Assembly (NCBI GenBank): GCA_015064665.1
Contig: SVRU01000003.1
Span: 1 to 57,699, forward strand
Length of the DNA: 57,699 nucleotides
Direction: 5' to 3'
Origin: Oscillospiraceae bacterium
Lineage (GTDB): Bacteria; Bacillota_A; Clostridia; Oscillospirales; CAG-272
Shown: positions 1-7,064 of the stretch, piece by piece
How positions within the stretch are numbered: position 1 is the stretch's first letter
Layout: each line of letters starts with the position of its first letter
Translations under genes and position numbers: made by a program
The notes under the pieces: model-generated
The model's database searches: none
The model's input: only the letters and a program-made list of their open reading frames with translations
Told to the model about the DNA's origin: nothing

Positions 1-872
1 TTATGATTGAGTATAACGCGGGATACTGCAAAGAGAATCATATCGTTAAGGGTGATATTTGCAAGTCCCATCTTCTCTGCACCGGCTTTAAGAGACGCGC
101 GGATAGACATAAGCTTCGTCGCATCAAAAGAGGTATTAAGAGTAAGCTGAGCCATGTTTGAAAGAGAGGCGTGCATTGCTTTCGCAATAACCTTTCTTAC
201 ATTGGAAAGCTTAACGTCCTCATAAGCTATAGCGGGCACCTGAGTTTCAGCAACTGCAGGAGCTGCCGCGGAAGCGTTAAGATCGCCGAGAACGACCTTG
301 CCGTTAATGCCGCTTCCCTCTACTGCAGTGGTATAAGCAGCCTTAGCCGCGGGAGATACGGTAAGTCCCATATCGACAAGCTTCTGAACGTCTCTTTCGA
401 TTATTCTGCCGTTAGGACCGGTGGGAACAGCCTTCAAAAGATCTGCGTTTGTTTTTTCAGCAAGAAGTCTTGCTCTGGGAGAGATAGAGCCGACGCCCTG
501 CGTTGCAACGGGAGCTTCTTCTGCTGCTGCGGCTGCAGGTGCTGTAGCGTTTTCTTCAACCGCTTTAGCGGGAGCAGATGCAGGAGCTTCTGCGCTCTCT
601 TCGCCCTTAGGCGCGAATTCAGACACATCCTCGCCGTCGTTTCCGATTACAAGAACGTTCTCTAGACAGGGAACGTCATCACCCTCTTCTCTGAATATTG
701 CAAGAATTTTGCCCGATGCAGGAGCAGGTTCTTCAAAGGAGGACTTGTCTGTTTCGTAGGAGAAAAGAATTTCGCCCGCTTCAACAGTGTCGCCAACCTT
801 TTTGTTAAAAGCAGTGATAATGCAGCTTTCAACGCTCTGGCCCTGACGTGGCATAATTACTACTGTAGCCAT
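1..872 (-). CDS. Dihydrolipoamide acyltransferase (E2) of a 2-oxoacid/acetoin dehydrogenase, 3' end off the left edge
   Basis: E2 subunits carry the acyl group on a lipoyl arm inside pyruvate-, acetoin- or branched-chain-type dehydrogenase complexes in the cytoplasm. About 290 residues are visible. A lipoyl domain occupies residues 1-78, with the lipoylated lysine at about 43 in ETDKS. An Ala/Pro/Glu-rich linker (about 85-125) follows. A peripheral-subunit-binding domain lies at about 129-165 (SPRARLLAEKT...GRIIERDV), and a second, degenerate one at about 173-198 (SPAAKAA...GINGKVVLGDL). The acyltransferase domain starts near 215; its HxxxD active site lies beyond the edge. The ATG at 870-872 follows AAAGGAG. 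The gene starts 27 bases after the transaldolase-like gene on the same strand, so it probably shares its transcript. No E1 gene is visible upstream; E1/E3 may lie to the left. Which 2-oxoacid is used cannot be decided. Confidence 0.9.
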   Translation of the reverse strand, partial: MATVVIMPRQGQSVESCIITAFNKKVGDTVEAGEILFSYETDKSSFEEPAPASGKILAIFREEGDDVPCLENVLVIGNDGEDVSEFAPKGEESAEAPASAPAKAVEENATAPAAAAAEEAPVATQGVGSISPRARLLAEKTNADLLKAVPTGPNGRIIERDVQKLVDMGLTVSPAAKAAYTTAVEGSGINGKVVLGDLNASAAAPAVAETQVPAIAYEDVKLSNVRKVIAKAMHASLSNMAQLTLNTSFDATKLMSIRASLKAGAEKMGLANITLNDMILFAVSRVILNH

Positions 873-899
873 TTATAAACTCCTTTTAGGATAGAAAAA

Positions 900-1592
900 T
901 TATTTTTGCTTTTGTTTGATAAGATTAAGAAGCGTTGTATCGCCGAAAGCCGACTTCCAATCCTTCTCAAATCCCAATATAGAGGTATCCGTCGTGGTAT
1001 GCGCAAGGAGCATTTTCATTATTGTAGAACCGATAGTTGCGGCATGGCATCCGACGGTTGCAACGTCAAGCACTTCCTTAGCCGTTTTAAAGCTGGCGGC
1101 AAGGATTTGAGTTTTCGTGCCGGAAACTTTAAAAATCTTCGCTATATCTTCTACGGTACCGACACCGTCAGCGCAAAGATTTTCCGAACGGCTGATATAC
1201 GGAGCTACGTAGGATGCACCTGCGTTTGAAGCAAGCATTGCCTGCGCCGCAGTTAAAACTGCGGTCACAGTAACGCCGATACCTCTGTCGGAGAGATATT
1301 TTGTAACTCTGAGTCCTACGTCGGTTACGGGAATTTTTACGTATGTATTAATCCCGAGAAGATCAACGAGAAGCTTTGATTCCTCAATAATTTTGTCAAA
1401 TTCGGTCTCTGTAACCTGAACGTGAAGCTCCTTATCTTCACCGATTATATTACGAATAGCCTTAAGATGCTCGACTACGTCGCCGCCTTCTTTGGAAAGA
1501 ATAGTGGGATTGGTCGTTACACCTTCAATTGGGTAGTAAGTATTAAAATAGCGTATTGAATCAAGATTTGCGGTATCTAGTAAAATTCTCAT
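900..1592 (-). CDS. Transaldolase / fructose-6-phosphate aldolase-like (TalC/FSA family)
   Basis: A class I aldolase of the small transaldolase family, 230 residues, the usual length for TalC/FSA. The N-terminus MRILLDTANLDSI and the block TTNPTIL (about 26-32) are family signatures. The Schiff-base lysine is K86 in VKIPVT, matching K85 of E. coli FSA. TVTAVLTAAQAMLA and APYISR also fit. The frame opens further upstream (to 1709), but that would overlap the preceding gene by more than 100 bases, and the ATG at 1590-1592 gives the standard family N-terminus. It follows the YjbQ-like gene by 13 bases, and a GGAAGAG lies in the last codons of that gene. In this operon it most likely does the aldol cleavage or transfer step. 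FSA and true transaldolase activity cannot be separated here. Confidence 0.88.
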   Translation of the reverse strand: MRILLDTANLDSIRYFNTYYPIEGVTTNPTILSKEGGDVVEHLKAIRNIIGEDKELHVQVTETEFDKIIEESKLLVDLLGINTYVKIPVTDVGLRVTKYLSDRGIGVTVTAVLTAAQAMLASNAGASYVAPYISRSENLCADGVGTVEDIAKIFKVSGTKTQILAASFKTAKEVLDVATVGCHAATIGSTIMKMLLAHTTTDTSILGFEKDWKSAFGDTTLLNLIKQKQK

Positions 1593-1605
1593 ATAAAAAA
1601 ACAGT

Positions 1606-2226
1606 TTATCTCTTCCACTGAAGCGTGTAATGAACGTCGTCAGCCTTTTCTTCGTCGGTAAATCTTCTGAGAGTATTAACAACCTCGCCGTTGTTGTACT
1701 TTCTGTCATTGATAGCTTCGGGAGTACCCATAACGGTTACGTTAAGCTGTCTGTGACGAGCGCGAACGTGGTCCCAGTCAATAAAGTAAACGTGAGCAAA
1801 CTCACCGCCGTCAAGAACGCCGTCCTTAATGGTCATGGTCTCGCTTCTGCCAAAGAAACAGGAACGAAGGTGTCCGTCGGTGTTCATGCTGGTGTAGTCA
1901 CCGGGCTCGTTAACGAATCTGCCGAACTTTGAGTGGATAGGACCGGGATGGCGGTACTGATGCTCCTCTGCAAAATCAGGAATCATCTTTCTCATTATGT
2001 CGAGAAGGTCGTGCTGAAGATACTCAAGATCGAAAGAGTCAACGTCGTGTGAGCACTCCTGAACCATTACCGAACAGGTGGTGTGGTGAGATGCGATACA
2101 TACCGTACCGTTTTTAACTCCCGACTCCTCAACTATCTTAAGAATGTCGCTTGTTACGTCGTGGAAAGTGGGGATCCAGCCTCTTGACTGAAGTTCGATT
2201 TCCTTTTGAAATACCTTGAATTCCAT
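1606..2226 (-). CDS. YjbQ family protein (UPF0047), enlarged version
   Basis: A 206-residue protein of the YjbQ/UPF0047 family. E. coli YjbQ has weak thiamine-phosphate synthase activity, but the family's main role is not settled. The signature is ASHHTTCSVMVQE (about 45-57), followed by a family-like C-terminal half (LRSCFFGRSETMTIKDGVLDGGEFAHVYFIDWDHVRARH). Family members are usually about 130-150 residues. The excess lies mainly between these blocks (about 65-115: acidic and His-rich, with HQYRHPGPIHSKFGRF) and at the C-terminus. ATG at 2224-2226 follows AAAGGAG. It sits between the SIS isomerase and the transaldolase-like gene, so a role in the same pathway, possibly with a phosphorylated intermediate, is likely but unproven. 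Confidence 0.8.
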   Translation of the reverse strand: MEFKVFQKEIELQSRGWIPTFHDVTSDILKIVEESGVKNGTVCIASHHTTCSVMVQECSHDVDSFDLEYLQHDLLDIMRKMIPDFAEEHQYRHPGPIHSKFGRFVNEPGDYTSMNTDGHLRSCFFGRSETMTIKDGVLDGGEFAHVYFIDWDHVRARHRQLNVTVMGTPEAINDRKYNNGEVVNTLRRFTDEEKADDVHYTLQWKR

Positions 2227-2263
2227 TTTAAAATTCTCCTTTAATTAAAAAATTATTGTTCAA

Positions 2264-2857
2264 TTATTTGTTATTAAGTCTTTTTCCGACAGCTCCGCCG
2301 GGATGAATAAGCGCGAAATCCATTTTTTGATAACCCGTGTACTCTACGAGTGCTGTTTGAAGCGCATCAAATATAGCGCTGGTAACGGCAAAGCTCGTAG
2401 TACCCTGACAGTTATACTTGTCACATTCCTTAGTGACCTTCATTGCAAGCACGATATCTGCCTCCGTAGCAAGAGGAGATTCGAGATTTTCGGTAACTCC
2501 TATAATCGTAACGCCCTTGGTTTTGCAAACATCGATTATAGTCATAAGCTCGTCGGTTTTACCTCCGCGTGAAGCAAGAAGCATTACGTCACCTTTTTTC
2601 ATGCAACCGAGTCCGCCGTGAACGGCCTCTGCAGGCGAAAGAAATCTCGCAGGACGCTCAACGCAGCACATAAGGTGAGCAAAGTGTCTGCAAGCGATTC
2701 CGGAATGACCGCAACCGGCTGCTGCAATTCTCTCAGCCTCTGCGAGAGCAACTACGGCACGGCGCATCTGTTCTCTGTCGAGAACCTTTGCGGTTTCTGC
2801 AAGCGACTCAGCCTCTATACGAAAAGCGTCAAAGGCCTGATTAAGAGCGTTTTCCAT
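2264..2857 (-). CDS. SIS-domain sugar-phosphate isomerase (KpsF/GutQ-like, no CBS domains)
   Basis: A single SIS (sugar isomerase) domain of 197 residues. AAAGCGHSGIACRHFAHLM fits the phosphosugar-binding first strand and loop. MLLASRGGKTDELMTII is the second SIS core block. HPGGAVGKRL near the C-terminus is the hallmark of the arabinose-5-phosphate isomerase (KpsF/GutQ) group. The CBS pair found in full-length KpsF is absent, as in stand-alone isomerases and 6-phospho-3-hexuloisomerases. The start is the ATG at 2855-2857, which overlaps the TGA of the upstream TIM-like gene by one base (TGATG) and has GAGGTG upstream; a GTG one codon earlier is also open. Substrate is unknown; aldose/ketose isomerization of the kinase product or its precursor fits the context. 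Confidence 0.85.
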   Translation of the reverse strand: MENALNQAFDAFRIEAESLAETAKVLDREQMRRAVVALAEAERIAAAGCGHSGIACRHFAHLMCCVERPARFLSPAEAVHGGLGCMKKGDVMLLASRGGKTDELMTIIDVCKTKGVTIIGVTENLESPLATEADIVLAMKVTKECDKYNCQGTTSFAVTSAIFDALQTALVEYTGYQKMDFALIHPGGAVGKRLNNK

Positions 2858-3561
2858 CACTTTCCGTTCACCTCATCCCAAGTTTTGCGAAGCGTGTAAA
2901 GCATTTCCTCAGCCGCAGCCTCGGGATCCTTAGCCTTCATAACACCGCTTGTGCATCCGGTGGCCTGAGCACCTGCTCTGATTACGTTTGCAACGTCATC
3001 GGGACCGGAAATTCCTGCGCCTTGAAGAACCATTATGTCGGGATTGATTGCGCGAACAGCCGCGATAGTATCTCTTACGTAACCCATATCGCTTGCCACA
3101 CCCGTTCCGATAAGCTCAGTGGGCTCTGCAACGATAAGGTTAGGAGCGAGAAGTGCAACCTGCTTAATCTCTTCAACAGAGTCAGCGCAAACGATGGTTG
3201 CAAGACCAACCTCATCAGCGCGCGCAATTGTTGCCTTGATTTGTTCAAGCGTCAGCTTCTTCTCCGCGTGGTTAAGCATAACGCCTACCGCACCGGCTTC
3301 CTTCACCGCCTCAGGCAATACAGAACCAAGACCGCGTCCGGGAACAAGAGCATCCATATGCTGTGCATAAACGTGCACTCTCTCGGTATTTTCCGCCAAA
3401 AGTCTGATATCGGTATACTGGGGTGTGAGGATAACGTCAAGATCATACTTCATCGCGATCTTATCAACCGCTTTTGCGAGCTTCAGCATTCTTTCGCCCC
3501 ACATGAAACACTTAGGACCGATTTCAAAATAAGGAGCTCGGATTTTGTAATTCTTTAACAT
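2857..3561 (-). CDS. Triosephosphate isomerase homologue, archaeal-type, probable pathway-specific isomerase
   Basis: A 234-residue TIM-barrel protein resembling the short archaeal triosephosphate isomerases more than the roughly 250-residue bacterial TpiA. The catalytic set appears intact: K6 in NYK, H98 in LNHAEK, E146 in AEPTELIGTG, and the phosphate-binding glycines in LQGAGISGPDD. After the catalytic lysine the loop is replaced by IRAPYFEIGPKCFMWG, unlike canonical enzymes, which suggests a changed substrate. TIM paralogues beside FGGY kinases are known to isomerize tetrulose phosphates in tetritol catabolism, a reasonable but unproven model here. The ATG at 3559-3561 has AAAGGAAAAAG before it. 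The end overlaps the SIS gene, indicating translational coupling. Confidence 0.85.
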   Translation of the reverse strand: MLKNYKIRAPYFEIGPKCFMWGERMLKLAKAVDKIAMKYDLDVILTPQYTDIRLLAENTERVHVYAQHMDALVPGRGLGSVLPEAVKEAGAVGVMLNHAEKKLTLEQIKATIARADEVGLATIVCADSVEEIKQVALLAPNLIVAEPTELIGTGVASDMGYVRDTIAAVRAINPDIMVLQGAGISGPDDVANVIRAGAQATGCTSGVMKAKDPEAAAEEMLYTLRKTWDEVNGK

Positions 3562-3581
3562 TTCTTTTTCCTTTCAATATA

Positions 3582-5006
3582 TTAATTTAATAATTTGTCC
3601 AGTTTAACGTAGTTGGCATATGATTCGGTATAATCGTCACCTGTGGGTTCGTAAGTTTTTTTAGTCTTTACCACAGAATCAACCGCTTCCTTAAGTGAAG
3701 CAAAATCACCGATTCCAACCGCTGCGGCAAGAGCCGAGCCAAGACATGCTGTTTCACTTTCGGAAAGTGTTTTAAGAACCTTACCCGTTACGTTTGATTT
3801 AATGCCTGCCCAAAGCGGACTTGAGGCACCGCCGCCGGTTATTCTGATTTCCTCAATGGCGCTGTCACCGACGTATTCGAGATTCTGCTTGAGAGTAAAC
3901 GCAATAGCTTCCATAATAGCCCTTGCGAAATGACCTCTTGTATGAGAGAGGTTGATTCCCGAAAATACTGCTCTCGCATCCGGGTTATACTTAGGCATCG
4001 TTGAGCCTGTGAAATAAGGAAGCATGGAGAGTCCGTCGCATCCGGGAGCAATCTTTTCAGCAAGCTCGTCAAGCTCACGGAAGGAAAAATTCTCAGCAAA
4101 ATTGTTCTTGAACCATTTGAGAGCCATCCCCGCAGTTGAAGACCAAAGTATAAGACAGTATTTGCCGTCAACGGCATGAAGATGACAAGGAATAATACTG
4201 TCTGGATTATACTCGGGCATCTTGTCCGTCATAACGCAGATAGCCATAATCGTTCCTGTCATTTCACTTATTCGTGTTTCGTCGGTAACTCCCGCACCAA
4301 GCGTTCCCGCAATCTGGTCAAGCATACCGCTGACAACCTTGATACCCTTGTATTCGCCTACAAGCGATGCGGATTTTACAACCTTTGGCAAAAGCGATTC
4401 GTCAATTCCGATGAAATCAAGCATTTCTCCCCACCATTTACCCTCGACAACATCGTAATAAATTGTCGAAGACTGTATAGTAGGCTCTGTCACAAAATTA
4501 CCGGTAAGACGGTACATTATGTAATCCTCAAGCATAAATATCTTGGTGATTTTAGAGAAGACGTCGGGCTTGTTTTTCTTCATCCAAAGAACCTTTGATG
4601 CAGGCCATCCCGCAGTGATTTCTGGCTGACCGGTTACATCGTAAACTCTCTTATTTCCAAAACGCGCTTTAATCTCGTCGGCTTCTTCTGCCGCACGGTT
4701 ATCAAGCCATACGATTGCGGGATAAACGGGCATACCGTCGTCACCCGTAAATATTATAGTTTCTCCTTGCGTATCAATCGACAAAGCGTCTATTTTTCCG
4801 CACTCCAAAGAAAGCTCGTCAATAACGTTTTTACACATTTCAACGTATTTTTCAGCATCAAATTCTATATAACCGGTAGAAGAATCGGTATCCAAAATAT
4901 AATCAACGGAACGAAGCGCAAGTCGTTCACCTTCTTTAGTAAAAACCGCAGCTTTGATGGACGTCGTTCCTATATCTAATCCGAGATATCTTTTTGTTTC
5001 ACTCAT
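3582..5006 (-). CDS. FGGY-family carbohydrate kinase
   Basis: An ATP-dependent sugar or polyol kinase of 474 residues, typical for FGGY kinases (xylulo-, ribulo-, fuculo-, erythritol kinases). LGLDIGTTSIKAAVF at the N-terminus is the phosphate-1 motif. GMLDQIAGTLGAG starts the second domain, and ITGGGASSPLW is the adenosine/FGGY C-terminal signature. I chose the ATG at 5004-5006 because GAAAGGG lies about nine bases upstream; in-frame ATGs at 5012 and 5021 are badly spaced. It is the first gene of the minus-strand operon and has a strong promoter at 5085-5113. It presumably commits the substrate to the pathway by phosphorylation. The exact sugar cannot be read from sequence. No transporter gene lies in the window part of this regulon. 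Confidence 0.9.
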   Translation of the reverse strand: MSETKRYLGLDIGTTSIKAAVFTKEGERLALRSVDYILDTDSSTGYIEFDAEKYVEMCKNVIDELSLECGKIDALSIDTQGETIIFTGDDGMPVYPAIVWLDNRAAEEADEIKARFGNKRVYDVTGQPEITAGWPASKVLWMKKNKPDVFSKITKIFMLEDYIMYRLTGNFVTEPTIQSSTIYYDVVEGKWWGEMLDFIGIDESLLPKVVKSASLVGEYKGIKVVSGMLDQIAGTLGAGVTDETRISEMTGTIMAICVMTDKMPEYNPDSIIPCHLHAVDGKYCLILWSSTAGMALKWFKNNFAENFSFRELDELAEKIAPGCDGLSMLPYFTGSTMPKYNPDARAVFSGINLSHTRGHFARAIMEAIAFTLKQNLEYVGDSAIEEIRITGGGASSPLWAGIKSNVTGKVLKTLSESETACLGSALAAAVGIGDFASLKEAVDSVVKTKKTYEPTGDDYTESYANYVKLDKLLN

Positions 5007-5039
5007 AACCATATCCCTTTCATTCATTATGTCAATTAA

Positions 5040-5079
5040 TTTCGTTTCGATTTTGTTTCGTTTGTGGTTTGTTTTGGTT
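5040..5079. promoter_or_regulatory. Candidate DeoR-type operator (TTTCGTTT direct repeats) over the kinase transcription start
   Basis: Between the kinase-operon -10 and its start codon the plus strand reads TTTCGTTTCGATTTTG, then TTTCGTTTGTGG, then TTTGTTTTGG. That is a run of at least three direct repeats of (T)GTTTCGTTT spaced 10-16 bases. DeoR-family repressors of Gram-positive sugar operons often bind T/GTTT-rich direct repeats, and a DeoR gene starts about 190 bases away. Position over and downstream of +1 is right for repression. Confidence 0.5.
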
Positions 5080-5084
5080 ACTTT

Positions 5085-5113
5085 ATTGTAGCATAAAACA
5101 GCCTGTTTGTCAA
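5085..5113 (-). promoter_or_regulatory. Sigma-A promoter of the kinase operon
   Basis: On the minus strand TTGACA (5113-5108) and TACAAT (5090-5085) are separated by exactly 17 bases. The predicted start of transcription is near 5078, inside the repeat-rich operator candidate, giving a leader of about 70 bases before the kinase ATG. Confidence 0.8.
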
Positions 5114-5203
5114 TAAAAATAGATGTTTTTTATTGCTGTTTTTTTATGGAAAAATTATCCTGCAGCATCATTTCCTTTTATTTTTTCAAAATATATTTCG
5201 CTC

Positions 5204-5232
5204 TTGCTTTTTTAAGGTTTGTATGATATACT
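5204..5232 (+). promoter_or_regulatory. Promoter of the deoR-type regulator gene
   Basis: TTGCTT (5204-5209) and TATACT (5227-5232) with a 17-base spacer lie about 40 bases before the regulator start. A second possible -10 (TATAAT, about 5240-5246) lies further downstream without an obvious -35. Confidence 0.5.
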
Positions 5233-5269
5233 ATATACGTATAATTTAATACAGGAGTTATATATTTGA

Positions 5270-6037
5270 ATGTCATTATCATCAGAAAAAAGACATGAAG
5301 AAATTATCGAACTGGTTCAGACCTACGGCAAGGTCAAGGTTTCTGATTTAAGTCAAAAATACAACATATCAGAGGTTTCGATTCGAAAAGACCTCGAGGT
5401 TTTGGAAGCGCAGGGTCATCTTACGAGAATTCACGGCGGTGCCGTAGGAATGAACAAGCTTTATATAAATATGGATTTAACCGAACGTTTCAAAACCAAT
5501 GCCGCCGCAAAGCGTGAGGTTGCAGAGCTTGCCGCAACGCTGATTGAAGATAACGATACCATAATGATGAACGCCGGCACTACTCTTGCATATGTATTGC
5601 GTGCTCTTCGCGGTAAGAAAAATATTAATATTGTAACAAACTCGGTACAAAACGCGACAGAGGCAGCACTTTTCCCTTCCTTCAACGTTATTCTTCTCGG
5701 CGGTGAGCTTGATTCAAAATATCAGTTCACGTACGGTCAGGACGCAATACACCAGCTTGAAAATTATCATGCTGCAAAATGCATTCTTTCGGTTGACGGA
5801 ATAAGCGCAGAATCCGGCTTGACTCTCTACTATTCTAACGAAGCCGAGTTAGCTCGAAAAATGATCGAATGCTCTGACACCTCAATCGTCGTTGCCGATT
5901 CAAGCAAGCTTTCAAAAAACGTTTTCGCAAAAATAACCGATGCATCAAAAACCGACGTTCTCGTGACCAACAAATCCAACAATGTCGCAGAAATAGCAAA
6001 ACTACGTAAAATCGGCGTTAAAATTCATGAAAGCTGA
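5270..6037 (+). CDS. DeoR-family transcriptional regulator
   Basis: A 255-residue DeoR-type repressor, standard family length. The N-terminal winged helix-turn-helix (about 5-60) contains VSDLSQKYNISEVSIRKDL and the family hallmark LTRIHGGAVG. The C-terminal DeoRC effector domain (about 75-230) resembles ribose-5-phosphate isomerase, with MNAGTT, NIVTNS and LLGGELD blocks and the late VVADSSKL block; it normally senses a phosphorylated sugar. ATG at 5270 follows CAGGAG. It is divergent from the kinase operon, and the repeats at 5040-5079 are its likely target, so it most likely represses that operon until a sugar phosphate accumulates. Confidence 0.92.
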   Translation: MSLSSEKRHEEIIELVQTYGKVKVSDLSQKYNISEVSIRKDLEVLEAQGHLTRIHGGAVGMNKLYINMDLTERFKTNAAAKREVAELAATLIEDNDTIMMNAGTTLAYVLRALRGKKNINIVTNSVQNATEAALFPSFNVILLGGELDSKYQFTYGQDAIHQLENYHAAKCILSVDGISAESGLTLYYSNEAELARKMIECSDTSIVVADSSKLSKNVFAKITDASKTDVLVTNKSNNVAEIAKLRKIGVKIHES

Positions 6038-6164
6038 TTTTTTATTATACTTTTGAGTTATTCATCCTTTTTTCTATACAAATTGTGTCCGATTTTATAC
6101 ACCAACCCTTCAAAAATAATATATAATAAACCTAGAGGTACAATTTCCTCTCCAAGGAGAGAGT

Positions 6165-7052
6165 ATGCAATACGACTGTCCTAAATTCAAAATAATCAAA
6201 TCGCTTGATATAAGCTCCATTTCATCAATTCATTATTTCGAATTCAGCGACGATTTCGTTGATACGCTTGAGTCGCACGAGCAATGGGAGCTTGTTTACA
6301 TAGATCGCGGCGAATGCGATATCGTTGCTGACGGCAATACCTTTCTCTTAAAACAAGGCGAGATGTATTTTCATAAGCCTTACGAAAAACATATGCTGAA
6401 AACCGTCAAAGGCATTGCTCCTAACATTTTCATCATTACTTTTTCTTCATCTTCTGTTGCAACGTCCTATTTTGAGGACAAGAAGATTCATGCATCAATG
6501 TCTATAAAACAGCATATTTCGGCAATAATTCACGAGGCATCAAGCACCTTTGATCTTCCCTTCAATACCCCTGATATGCAAGGGCTAAAGATAAAAGAAA
6601 ACGATTCGCTCTGGGGCGGTCCTCAATCTGTTTTTTTACGTCTTGAGCTCATGCTTATTGAAATTATCAGAGAAAACAGCTATTACACCGAGCAAAAGAA
6701 AATTTACTTTCCAAAGGATATAATTGAGGACGGTTTCGTTCTTAAAATCATTTCCTTTATGGAAAAGCATCTCTACGGTCATTTCACCATGTCGGAATTA
6801 AGCCGAGAGCTTTCCTTCGGTAAAACTTATATATCGAAATATTTTTCTAAAGTGTCAGGATATTCGGTTATGAATTATTTCACGATGATGAAAATAAACG
6901 AGGCGAAAAGGCTTATAAGAGAAACGCCGAATAATTTCTCCGAAATATCCGAGATGCTTATGTTTACGAATTCGCACTACTTTTCATCGGTATTTAAAAA
7001 ATACACGGGAATGACCCCTTCTCAGTACAAAAAATCCTGCACAAATATATAA
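6165..7052 (+). CDS. AraC-family transcriptional regulator with N-terminal cupin
   Basis: A 295-residue AraC/XylS activator. The N-terminal half (about 20-105) is a cupin-like sensor (ELVYIDRGECDIVADG, LKQGEMYFHKPYEKH). The C-terminal 100 residues carry the double helix-turn-helix: FTMSELSRELSFGKTYISKYFSKVSG and the conserved end FTNSHYFSSVFKKYTGMTPSQYKKS. ATG at 6165 follows AAGGAGAGAGT. It lies 12 bases before the NagA-like gene on the same strand, so it probably shares a transcript with it and controls it or the whole regulon. The inducer is unknown. Confidence 0.92.
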   Translation: MQYDCPKFKIIKSLDISSISSIHYFEFSDDFVDTLESHEQWELVYIDRGECDIVADGNTFLLKQGEMYFHKPYEKHMLKTVKGIAPNIFIITFSSSSVATSYFEDKKIHASMSIKQHISAIIHEASSTFDLPFNTPDMQGLKIKENDSLWGGPQSVFLRLELMLIEIIRENSYYTEQKKIYFPKDIIEDGFVLKIISFMEKHLYGHFTMSELSRELSFGKTYISKYFSKVSGYSVMNYFTMMKINEAKRLIRETPNNFSEISEMLMFTNSHYFSSVFKKYTGMTPSQYKKSCTNI

Positions 7053-7064
7053 GGAGAATTAAAT

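Noticed and set aside
1593..1709. N-terminal extension of the transaldolase-like frame.
   Set aside because: It would overlap the YjbQ gene by more than 100 bases; MRILLDTANL at 1592 is the family start.
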